NCBI RefSeq assembly: GCF_003387475.1
Contig: NZ_QUNO01000005.1
Location: 248,001 to 312,000 of the forward strand
Direction of reading: 5' to 3'
Origin: Kutzneria buriramensis
GTDB lineage: Bacteria > Actinomycetota > Actinomycetes > Mycobacteriales > Pseudonocardiaceae
Length of the DNA stretch: 64,000 bases
Shown here one piece after another: positions 44,474-52,950 of this stretch (positions within the stretch are counted from its first letter, which is position 1; each line of letters opens with the position of its first letter). The translations under genes and the position numbers were made by a program. The notes below the pieces were generated by a model, which did no database searches, was not told the DNA's origin, and saw only the letters and a program-made list of their open reading frames with translations.

Positions 44474-46612
44474 TCACGGGCGGGTCACGACCACGAGCTC
44501 GTCCCGAGCGCGGGTGGCCGCCACGTAGCGCAGCGACTGGGTCCGCAACTCGGCATCGGCCCGCTCAGCGGGATCCAGTCTTTCCAAGCGCGCCAGCTCC
44601 GCCGGCGACGGACGACCGGCCGCGAGCACGACCTTGGAGAACTCGGTGCCTTTGGCACGGTGCATGGTCATGACTGGCACCCGGCCCGCAGGAGGCCGGT
44701 CGCGATCGACCGCCCGAGCGTCGATGCCATGCTCGTTCAGCGCCGTCACTACCCGGTCGCGGTGAAAGCGATCCTGAACCAGGACCGCCACAGTCTCGGG
44801 AGCATCCCCCGCGTCCAGCCAGCTTCGGACGTGGTCAGCGACGGCCTGCAACTCGTCACTGAGTGAGTCGACGGATTTGATGGTCGGGGCCGGGCCAGTC
44901 CGGGCGGACCGGTAGCCGGTGGCCTCGGGCTGATCTTCCAAATCGACATACTGTCCGCTGTCGATGAGGCTCAACGCGTAGTGCAGGTTTTGAGCCGTGG
45001 TTCGGTAGTTGAGGGTGAGCCGTTGTGAGCGGCCGACGATGGCTATGCCGTAACGACCGAGGACGACACGGCTACCGTAGATGCGCTGATGAGCATCCTC
45101 GGCGATGAAAAGGTCGTCTGGATGCTCTCCGACGAGGGCGCGCAGCAGCTGCCAGTGACTGGGCGAGAGGTCTTGACCTTCGTCTACAAGCACATGGTCG
45201 GCAGGCTTGTCAATCTGCCGAGCCAACTGTGCGGCGGCAACGGCGGCGGCCTCGGTGAAATCGAGGCTGCCGTCGATGCGGCTCTGTGCCCGGTACGCCG
45301 CGATGATCGCCCACAAGGCGGATCGTTTGGCTCGGTCGAGGGCTACGCCCCGGCCGGGACGACGCACCCGAAGGTAACCGGCCTCATCGTGCACTTTGTT
45401 GGGAAGCACGATGTGGGCGTATTCGGTCGATAGGAATGCTTCGTTCGCCAACTCTGGTGACAGCGACGTGTCGACTGACTCGATGGCCTCGCGCCATCGG
45501 GTGCCGACGGTGCGAGCGATCGGTGCGGAACGTTCCTCACCGAGGACCTCGCGCATGGCAAAGGACAGGCTGCTGCCGGCGCCGCGCAGCACGGCGGAGG
45601 CCAGAGCATCCACCCCCGTGACGTGCACGCCCGGCTGGCCGAGGGCCTTGGTCTGCGGCACGCGCGGATCAAGTTGAGTCAAGCTGTCGCTGAGCGCCTC
45701 GGCGAGGTTGGTGGTGAACGTGGTCAGCACGATTCGGACCTGCGGGTCGCGACAGGCCAGCGCGCGGGCCCGGTGGACCAACACGACGGTTTTGCCGGTG
45801 CCCGCGCCTCCGGACAGGCGGAACGGACCGCTGTAACTGCGTTCGACGTAACGGCGCTGTTCGGGGTGCAGGAAGACTCGCCAAGCGCCGAAGTCACCGT
45901 GTTCGATGACGCGGCGCAGTTCTTCCTGGTCGCCGATGAACGCGTACTGGAGAGCCGCTGCGGGCCGCATGAGTGAGTGCAGGACATCGGCGTCGTCATC
46001 GCCGGACGGAGCGGCCTTTTCCAGTTGCATGCGCGCGACGATCGCCTCGACGGTGTCGCCGGCGGCGAGGTCGACCAGGATGGTGCCGATCCAGCCGTCG
46101 TAGCGCTGGGCGAGGTCGAGCACAGCGTCCTCGTCCGCGGCGGCGAGCGCCTGATCGGCGACGTCGTTGGGCAGGCCGAGGGTGTCGATCAGGGCCCCGT
46201 GGTCGTGGCCAAGACGGGCGAGCAGCGGCTGACCGTCCGGCAGGGCCGTGTTGGGCGGGACGGGCGCGCTCGGCGCCGCCGGCAATGCTATCTCCTCGAT
46301 CTGCGGCAAACCGTTGATCGGGTTGACACTCAGCCGTACGCGTTGTGCCACGGCGATCGCATCGTCGTGCGGCCAGATCCCGTGAATCACGTAGTGGCGC
46401 TCGTCGTTGCTGTCGAGGCGGAACATGACGGCCCGCCAGGAGTCGTTGACCCGGCCGGTGCGAACCCGCGGGTCCACAGCGTTCTGGATTGGTTCGACGT
46501 GCAAACCGGGAGTGGTGTCGTCAACGCTGAGCTTCTGCAGGAACGCCATGGCCTTGCCATGGATCGAACCGTCGAGCTTGCTGGCAAGCTTGCCCATGAT
46601 GATGGTCGGCAT
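44474..46612 (-). CDS. UvrD-type helicase with N-terminal RelE-like domain
   Basis: A 712-residue protein. Residues 1-90 look like a RelE/ParE fold (KLASKLDGSIHGKAMAFLQKL, DSWRAVMFRL, HYVIHGIWPHDDAI). The helicase has Walker A SGGAGTGKTVVLVHRA near residue 270, Walker B VLVDEGQDLSPSHWQLL near 477, TMHRAKGTEFSKVVL near 652 and LRYVAATRARDELVVV at the end. UvrD helicases unwind DNA 3'-5'. Its ATG at 46612 shares a base with the preceding gene's TGA (TGATG), so it is the last gene of the defence operon. Confidence 0.85.
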   Translation of the reverse strand: MPTIIMGKLASKLDGSIHGKAMAFLQKLSVDDTTPGLHVEPIQNAVDPRVRTGRVNDSWRAVMFRLDSNDERHYVIHGIWPHDDAIAVAQRVRLSVNPINGLPQIEEIALPAAPSAPVPPNTALPDGQPLLARLGHDHGALIDTLGLPNDVADQALAAADEDAVLDLAQRYDGWIGTILVDLAAGDTVEAIVARMQLEKAAPSGDDDADVLHSLMRPAAALQYAFIGDQEELRRVIEHGDFGAWRVFLHPEQRRYVERSYSGPFRLSGGAGTGKTVVLVHRARALACRDPQVRIVLTTFTTNLAEALSDSLTQLDPRVPQTKALGQPGVHVTGVDALASAVLRGAGSSLSFAMREVLGEERSAPIARTVGTRWREAIESVDTSLSPELANEAFLSTEYAHIVLPNKVHDEAGYLRVRRPGRGVALDRAKRSALWAIIAAYRAQSRIDGSLDFTEAAAVAAAQLARQIDKPADHVLVDEGQDLSPSHWQLLRALVGEHPDDLFIAEDAHQRIYGSRVVLGRYGIAIVGRSQRLTLNYRTTAQNLHYALSLIDSGQYVDLEDQPEATGYRSARTGPAPTIKSVDSLSDELQAVADHVRSWLDAGDAPETVAVLVQDRFHRDRVVTALNEHGIDARAVDRDRPPAGRVPVMTMHRAKGTEFSKVVLAAGRPSPAELARLERLDPAERADAELRTQSLRYVAATRARDELVVVTRP

Positions 46613-49600
46613 CAACGCTCCCCGGATCGATGCGAAGTGGCACCGGCGACGGCGACGGCGACCAGCTCGGGTGAGGGTTCCACCACCAGCCAGCCTGCTG
46701 CGGTCAAATCTGCGCGATCCTCCGGTGGCATGTGCGAAAAGGCGACAGCGATTCGGAGGTTGGGCCAGGACACGTCGAGCGCGATGCCGTCGGGGCCTTC
46801 CTTGCCGATTGCAGGCGGAGTGGCGAGCCCTTGGGCGGCGAGGGCCGCGACAAGCTCACGTTCCGCCCCAGGTGCCGCTCTGTCGTAGACGTCTGCCCAT
46901 GCTCCTACGGGTCGGTTGTCCTGCCGTTCTGTCTCGTGGTCAGCGCTACTTGACGGGGCGACAAGGCTGGTCGTGGTCACCACAGTGGGCCAGTCGCGTA
47001 CCGCGAGAGCATTGGACAGGCGCAGCCACCCTCGCCACGCGGCCGCGTGGGCGTCGTCGAGAACCTCGTTACGATCGTCGAGGACGACGGCCACGCGCAC
47101 CATCGTTGTGGGCAACATCTCGATGACCGCGGCAAGTGCGCCCACACGGTACAGCTGGACCCGGCGGTCTCCCGTAGGGAGATGTTCGTCGAGCAGGACG
47201 GCGCGGGCCACCTCCTCGAGGCTGACATCATCGGGGACCTGCATTGGCTGCGCGCCTCGGGACAGGAACATCGGCACAGCCCGGGCAACGGTCTGGACCG
47301 CGCCCGGATTGGGGGCAGTCACCCAGTCGACGAGCCAGTCCACCGGGCCACGACCGAGCGCCCTGTACGCCTCTGGTGGCGCCTGAAGCTGCGGCACGTT
47401 CATCAGGCTGCCGGCGAGGTCGGGGCTGTACCACTCCGGTCGACGGTCGGCGTCCTCCGTGGACAGATCATGGAGGTTGACACCAAGGACGATCAGGCCT
47501 GCGTCACGCAGGTTCGCTCGCTTGGTCGCGTCGTCGGCGAGCCGGTTGCAGGCAGCTGTGGCGTGATAGGCCCGCCCGTCCGTGAAGATCGCCACGGCCG
47601 GCACGTTCATGTCGGTGGTCTGCAGCAGGAAGTCCGGGCGGGAGTCGGCGATGTTCGCCTGCGGAGTGAGTGTCCACTGCCGGTGCGCACCGGGCAAGGT
47701 GAAGCGGACCAGATTGCCGGTCGGGCCCGGTGTCTCGGTGACGGCGGCACCGTTACGGCGTAGCTGGCCGACCAGCAGCCGGTGGAAAGCGCGTTCCAGA
47801 TGCGACTCCGGCTCCTCGTGGGGTGCCACCTCGGTCACGGTCCAGGCCGTCCCTTCAGCGGTCAGGGCATCGGGGCCCAACGCGAGCAGAGTGCGCAGGT
47901 GCCGCTCGGCCGAGGCGCGGGAGACGCGCCGGACCGCACCAGGAGCGGTGAACGGCAGCAGGCACCGATGACAGGCAAGCCGTTCCTCGTGCCGGCACTC
48001 GCAGTCGCGGACCCGGTTCCAGGCCAGCACGAGCAGTTCACGCAGGCGGTCGGGGTCGGCGTTCTCGGCGAGGTAGCCGGTGCCACCGGGGACCGCGTCG
48101 TGCAGCAGAATCGCCTCGTGGTTGTCCGTGCCGTCGGACAGGGTCGGATCCACGACGTGCTCGACGCGGATGTGATCCGGATGGCCACCCATCTGTTCAC
48201 GTAGGCCGAGCAGCAGCGCCGCAGCGAGGCTGGGCACGGCGAAGTCGTCGCCGATGGTCACCGAGCGAGGCAGCCGGATCACCAGCCCTTGGGTACGCAG
48301 TGTCCGCGACAGGGCAACCGTGCTCGTCACCTCGACGGCAGATGTCCGGTGTGGACACCAGGGACGGTGCTCGTGCGGCCGGTTCCGCCCGGATTCGGTG
48401 TCCTTCTTCCCACAGCCGGAACAGACCCGGAACAGCATGCCCTGCCGTTCGTGACCACCGACGGTTCGGGTGACTCCATGGCTCGGTGTCCCCAGATTGA
48501 TCCACCGTAGGTCGACCGAACGCAGATAGGTACAGCCGAGCCCGGTGTCCTCGACGAACCAGCGGCGCACCGCGTTGGCGGGGTCGATGTCGGCAGCAGT
48601 GACGATCTGGAACGCGGCGTGACCGCGCTCGTCGCGACGGTCGGAAATCGCCACCTCGTCCCGACGAACCTCGGCCGACACGCGGGTCAGCTCGACCACG
48701 TCGATGCGCTGGCCAGTGTCCTGGATACCGCGGCTGCCGCACCGGGGACACGGTGGTACGGGGAGTTCTCGACCGGATTCGGCGACGTCTGCCGCATAGC
48801 CGCAGGCAGGGCAGAACGCCCAGGTACGGATCGACGCGCCGTCAAGCCCTAGGTCGACCGCATCGATCGTGATCTCCCATCCACGGGCATAGAACGTGGC
48901 CCCTGGGGCGAATTCACGCAATGCGTGCGCCGAGCCACGTTGGAACTGCGCGGCGCCGTATTCGTACACACCAGTGTCCGGATCGGTCCAGGACAGGCCC
49001 ACATCGAGCGTGACCGAATCGTCGAGCAGGGTGTAGTTGGGCAGCAGCCCGTACTCCTCCAGGACGCTGATCCAGTACGTGCTGCGCAGATGAGAGAGCT
49101 GGCTGGCGGTCAACTTCCCGGTGGCCTTGGCCGAGCGCAGCGCCTGCCGGTCGTCGTCCGTCACGGCCGGCGACGCCACGCGCGCCTCCAGATCAGGCAG
49201 GAGCTTGACAATTTCGGCTTGCCGTTGCTGCAGTGTCTGCACAGTCTCCTGCCACCGCTGGCTGGCGGCGTGCACATGGTCGGCAAAGCCGCTGGTACGC
49301 GGCCCGTTTGCGGGGCGCAGCCACTCACGCAGGCCAGTCACCACCTCGTCCGGCAAGCCGTCGAAGGTGGCGACGAACCGCGGCAGGTACTCGTCAACGC
49401 CTTGCTCGGCGTGCAGGACAAGGTCGCCAAGGAACGTACCCGGCTTGCACGATCCGATCGCCCCGGCTGCCCTGCGCGGGTGAGGCCGTCGGACGTCGCG
49501 GGCGAACGCGTCCGCCAGATATGCGGTGTACTGCCGGCGCAGAATCTCCTCGGCCGCCAGGTAGGTCGCCGGTGGCCGTACCTCACCGTCCACAACGGAC

Positions 49601-52600
49601 AGTGGGTCGCCGAGCTTGGGCAGCTGCTCACCACGGCCGGTGACAAAGGCGAGGTCGAGAGCGTTGCCGGTGAGCCGCCCCGCCCGGCCCACGCGCTGCA
49701 GGTAGGAGGCGACGGTGGGCGGCAAGGAAGCCAGGAACACTGCCGAGAGGTCGCCGATGTCGATGCCCATCTCCAGTGTGGGCGTGGCCACCAGCACGTT
49801 CGGCGCCTGTGGGCTACCGCCCGAGTTGCGGAACCCGTCTTCGTAAGCCAGGCGAGTCTCGTCGTCGAGCAGGCTGGTGTGTTCCCGGGCCACGACCCGG
49901 CGCATGTCCGGGGAGGCGTACAGGCGGCGATAGAAGTTGTCCGGCAATGCCTCGGCGGTCAGACGGCCACGACACTGCACGTTCAGGCACGGTGCTCCGG
50001 CGAGCTGCTCGACTGAGGCCACGGAACCCGGAGTCGTGGCACGACACATGTTGCAGACCAGCAGGTGCCGACCGAGGGACAGGTCTGCCAGCTTGGTGGG
50101 CGCGACGACGACGCCGGACGCGGGGATGGCGTACACGGTGGCACCGGAGTCGCTGGTGGTGGTCGTGAGCACGCCGTCACGGGCCAGCCGGTCCAGCAGC
50201 ATCCGGGCCAGCCGCCCACCGTCGGGCGGGGAAACGTCGAGTACCCGGGCGGTCCAGCGGGCGTACCAGGACTGGGCGGACGTGACGGCGTCCAACCCGC
50301 GAGTCGATCCGCCTTGCCCACCGACCTTCGGATACGCCGGGGCGGGCCGGTCCCGGGGGAACGCTGGCATACCTTCACCGCGCGGGCGTCCGCCCCAGAT
50401 CGACCAGTCCCGTCCGTCGTCGGCGCGGTACCGATCGAACCACGGATGGTCGATCGCGCCCTGGGCGCGCATCCGGTCCAGCACGCCGCGTACCCACTGC
50501 ACCAGTGTCGAATCACTGCGGGTCTCGGCGTCGAGCTGGTTTTGCCAGGAGGTGCCCTGTAGGGCGGCGCGAGCGACGCCGGCCATGCGCGGGGGCAGGC
50601 CCGCCTCGACCTCGACGGCTACCGAGCCGGTCAGTTCCAGGGTACGGCCGGTGCGTGAGTTGAGGCCGAATTCCAGCGCGGCGTCGAGCGCGAGCCGCTT
50701 GCGGACCCGGGAGCGCACCGAGGCGCGTGCCCCGCGCAGCGTCTTCGCCTGCCAGAAGTCGGTGAAGGACTCCCGATCGGCGCAGTCGGGAGCGAGGATG
50801 CGGTAGCGCGCGAACGGGTCGTTGCCGGCCTGCCGGATCACTTCGTCGACCAGCGCGTCGAGGGCGAGCGCACCCTCGCTCACGGCATCGTGGAATACCG
50901 ACCGCAGGGTGAGTGTGTGCGAACGGGCCTGCACGAACCCGGCGCGGTGCGCGGCATCCTGCACCGAGTCGGTGAAGACGAGTGCCTTCTTCTCCCGTGC
51001 GTCGAGGGTGGGCGAGCCGAACAACGTGGACAGCGACACCGACAGCAGTGTGGCGATCGCGCTACCGAGGAACCGGATGCCGTCCTCCTGCTCGCAGGAT
51101 GGGCACGTGTCCTTGCGGCTCTGGTCGTCGGCGTCGGAACCGACGTTGGTGAGCACCGGCAGGATCCAGCCGTCGCGCAGATCGGGATCGTCCTCGGCCA
51201 CGCTGGTGAGCAGTTCCCGGTGGCGCACGGAGAACCACATCAGGCCGTCGACCGGCCGCTCGTCGTCGAGGCCGACGGCCGCCTCGGCGGGCGCGTACAG
51301 CAGCGGACGGAACCGGCCTTCCCTGGCCGCGTGGTTGCGGCGGATGTCGTCGTCGTCCACCGCGAAGCTGGTTCCCACGGGCGCCAGACCGATGCCCCAC
51401 CCCGACCGGCCGCAGTGGCGGCAGAAGATCGCCGGGAAAGACGGGCGGGCCTCCTCCGCGTCGCCGTCGGCGACCGGCGGTCCGTCATCACCCCACCGGA
51501 ACCGTGCCGAAGCCGCCGCGGCCCGGTCGATGCGTGTCAGCTCACGCACCCACAGGTGCACGTCGACCGACAGCGCGTCCCGGCCCACAACCGCGCGCAC
51601 ATGGCCGAGCGCCGCCAACACGTAGGACAGCAAGATCGTCACCCGGTCGGCGTCCCCGTCGCCCCGGCCGAACACACGAGCGGCCAAAGCGTCGAGGGGC
51701 ACCGCATGCTCGGCCTGCCGAGCCAACTCCTGGACGAGCGGATGCGCCCGGCACACCGCCAACAAGAACTCGGCCGAGCTGTCGTCAAACCGATCCGCGT
51801 CGACTCCATAGAGGACGCCCAAAATCGTGTGAGCGATCTGTGCGCCAGTGGCGTCGTTGCCGTGCACCGACACCGTATCGGCCGCTCCCGCTACGTCGAG
51901 GTCCTCGGTCCCGACCGGGGTGAGTCCGGCCGCTGCGACGGTTTCGACCGCGTCAGCGGTCCACTCGTTGAGACTCAGCCGGGTCTCGGTCACGATGGCG
52001 TCGGCGTCGAACCGCTCCCCGAAGACAGCGCGCGCGAAATCGAGCATCACCGTAGGGTCGCCCTTGTCGCCCAGGGTCGCCGAGGTGGCGACCGGAGTAG
52101 CAAGGCCGAGCGGTCGAGCGCGTGTCGCATCGTCGATGCTCGGGTCTTCGTCGAGCCAGTGGCTCTTGAGCGCCAGTCCGAGCCGGCGCAGCAGCATCGC
52201 GACATCGGTGCCCTGCGCGCCGTCGTACGTGTGGAACTCGTCGAGTACCAGGTAGCGCAGGCTGGTCGACGACTGCCGCCACAGGTCCTGGTCCTCGTGG
52301 CGCAGCAGCAGTTGGTCGAGCATCTTGTAGTTGGTCAGCAGGATGTCCGGCGCGCTGTCCCGGATGATCGCCCGATCGGTGATCAGCCCGTCCGAGGTAA
52401 CCGTGGTGCGGGTTGACCCTTTCTGTCCGATATAGAGCGCAGCGGTCACGTCGGCGAGAGCGGGATGCGTGGTGAGCAGTTTCGTCAGCCGGGCCGCCTG
52501 GTCGTTCGCGAGCGCGTTCATCGGATAGAGGATGAGCGCTTTCGTACCCGTCACGCCCTCCCGGCGAGCGCGCAGCACGTGGTCGAGGATCGGGTAGAGG

Positions 52601-52950
52601 AACGCCTCGGTCTTACCTGAGCCGGTGCCGGTGGTGACCAGCGTCGGCAATGGACGACGTGGCCTCCCGTCCGCGGCGGACGCCAGCCGAGCGAACGCCG
52701 CCGCCTGGTGCCCGTACGGCGGGAAGCCCTCGTACCAGCCGAGGGTGTCCCGCCAACCGGCATCGGCTGGTCGGAACGGCAACCGCAGCCGGACGTATGG
52801 GCCCTTGAACATGCCCGTGTCGGGATCGGACAGGAACCGGTCCAATCCATCGCGGGCGTCTCCGTCTGTGAGCCCGAAGGTCGTCGTCAGGTAGTCGACG
52901 AGGCTCGTCCGGATGCGAGCCGCCTGCAGGGTGGGCAGCAGCTCACTCAC
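46612..52950 (-). CDS. Giant DEAD-type helicase with DUF1998 (DruE/MrfA-like) and nuclease-like tail
   Basis: A 2,112-residue protein. Walker A is VTTGTGSGKTEAFLYPILD near residue 107, DEFH box YLVLDEFHTYDGAQG near 237, motif III VATSATLGDKG near 290, and the second helicase lobe ATPTLEMGIDIGD and YLQRVGRAGRLTG near 1088. Several zinc-binding cysteine pairs follow (FCPACGYAADV, PPCPRCGSRG, VCSGCGKKD). A DUF1998-type segment LLHDAVPGGTGYLAE near 1622 has CECRHEERLACHRCL. Residues about 1770-1820 (SRPDFLLQT, AIFTDGRAYHA) resemble PD-(D/E)XK nucleases. GTG 52950 overlaps the methylase stop (GTGA); 52951-53109 is shadow. Related to the Druantia giant helicase DruE. Confidence 0.85.
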   Translation of the reverse strand: MSELLPTLQAARIRTSLVDYLTTTFGLTDGDARDGLDRFLSDPDTGMFKGPYVRLRLPFRPADAGWRDTLGWYEGFPPYGHQAAAFARLASAADGRPRRPLPTLVTTGTGSGKTEAFLYPILDHVLRARREGVTGTKALILYPMNALANDQAARLTKLLTTHPALADVTAALYIGQKGSTRTTVTSDGLITDRAIIRDSAPDILLTNYKMLDQLLLRHEDQDLWRQSSTSLRYLVLDEFHTYDGAQGTDVAMLLRRLGLALKSHWLDEDPSIDDATRARPLGLATPVATSATLGDKGDPTVMLDFARAVFGERFDADAIVTETRLSLNEWTADAVETVAAAGLTPVGTEDLDVAGAADTVSVHGNDATGAQIAHTILGVLYGVDADRFDDSSAEFLLAVCRAHPLVQELARQAEHAVPLDALAARVFGRGDGDADRVTILLSYVLAALGHVRAVVGRDALSVDVHLWVRELTRIDRAAAASARFRWGDDGPPVADGDAEEARPSFPAIFCRHCGRSGWGIGLAPVGTSFAVDDDDIRRNHAAREGRFRPLLYAPAEAAVGLDDERPVDGLMWFSVRHRELLTSVAEDDPDLRDGWILPVLTNVGSDADDQSRKDTCPSCEQEDGIRFLGSAIATLLSVSLSTLFGSPTLDAREKKALVFTDSVQDAAHRAGFVQARSHTLTLRSVFHDAVSEGALALDALVDEVIRQAGNDPFARYRILAPDCADRESFTDFWQAKTLRGARASVRSRVRKRLALDAALEFGLNSRTGRTLELTGSVAVEVEAGLPPRMAGVARAALQGTSWQNQLDAETRSDSTLVQWVRGVLDRMRAQGAIDHPWFDRYRADDGRDWSIWGGRPRGEGMPAFPRDRPAPAYPKVGGQGGSTRGLDAVTSAQSWYARWTARVLDVSPPDGGRLARMLLDRLARDGVLTTTTSDSGATVYAIPASGVVVAPTKLADLSLGRHLLVCNMCRATTPGSVASVEQLAGAPCLNVQCRGRLTAEALPDNFYRRLYASPDMRRVVAREHTSLLDDETRLAYEDGFRNSGGSPQAPNVLVATPTLEMGIDIGDLSAVFLASLPPTVASYLQRVGRAGRLTGNALDLAFVTGRGEQLPKLGDPLSVVDGEVRPPATYLAAEEILRRQYTAYLADAFARDVRRPHPRRAAGAIGSCKPGTFLGDLVLHAEQGVDEYLPRFVATFDGLPDEVVTGLREWLRPANGPRTSGFADHVHAASQRWQETVQTLQQRQAEIVKLLPDLEARVASPAVTDDDRQALRSAKATGKLTASQLSHLRSTYWISVLEEYGLLPNYTLLDDSVTLDVGLSWTDPDTGVYEYGAAQFQRGSAHALREFAPGATFYARGWEITIDAVDLGLDGASIRTWAFCPACGYAADVAESGRELPVPPCPRCGSRGIQDTGQRIDVVELTRVSAEVRRDEVAISDRRDERGHAAFQIVTAADIDPANAVRRWFVEDTGLGCTYLRSVDLRWINLGTPSHGVTRTVGGHERQGMLFRVCSGCGKKDTESGRNRPHEHRPWCPHRTSAVEVTSTVALSRTLRTQGLVIRLPRSVTIGDDFAVPSLAAALLLGLREQMGGHPDHIRVEHVVDPTLSDGTDNHEAILLHDAVPGGTGYLAENADPDRLRELLVLAWNRVRDCECRHEERLACHRCLLPFTAPGAVRRVSRASAERHLRTLLALGPDALTAEGTAWTVTEVAPHEEPESHLERAFHRLLVGQLRRNGAAVTETPGPTGNLVRFTLPGAHRQWTLTPQANIADSRPDFLLQTTDMNVPAVAIFTDGRAYHATAACNRLADDATKRANLRDAGLIVLGVNLHDLSTEDADRRPEWYSPDLAGSLMNVPQLQAPPEAYRALGRGPVDWLVDWVTAPNPGAVQTVARAVPMFLSRGAQPMQVPDDVSLEEVARAVLLDEHLPTGDRRVQLYRVGALAAVIEMLPTTMVRVAVVLDDRNEVLDDAHAAAWRGWLRLSNALAVRDWPTVVTTTSLVAPSSSADHETERQDNRPVGAWADVYDRAAPGAERELVAALAAQGLATPPAIGKEGPDGIALDVSWPNLRIAVAFSHMPPEDRADLTAAGWLVVEPSPELVAVAVAGATSHRSGER

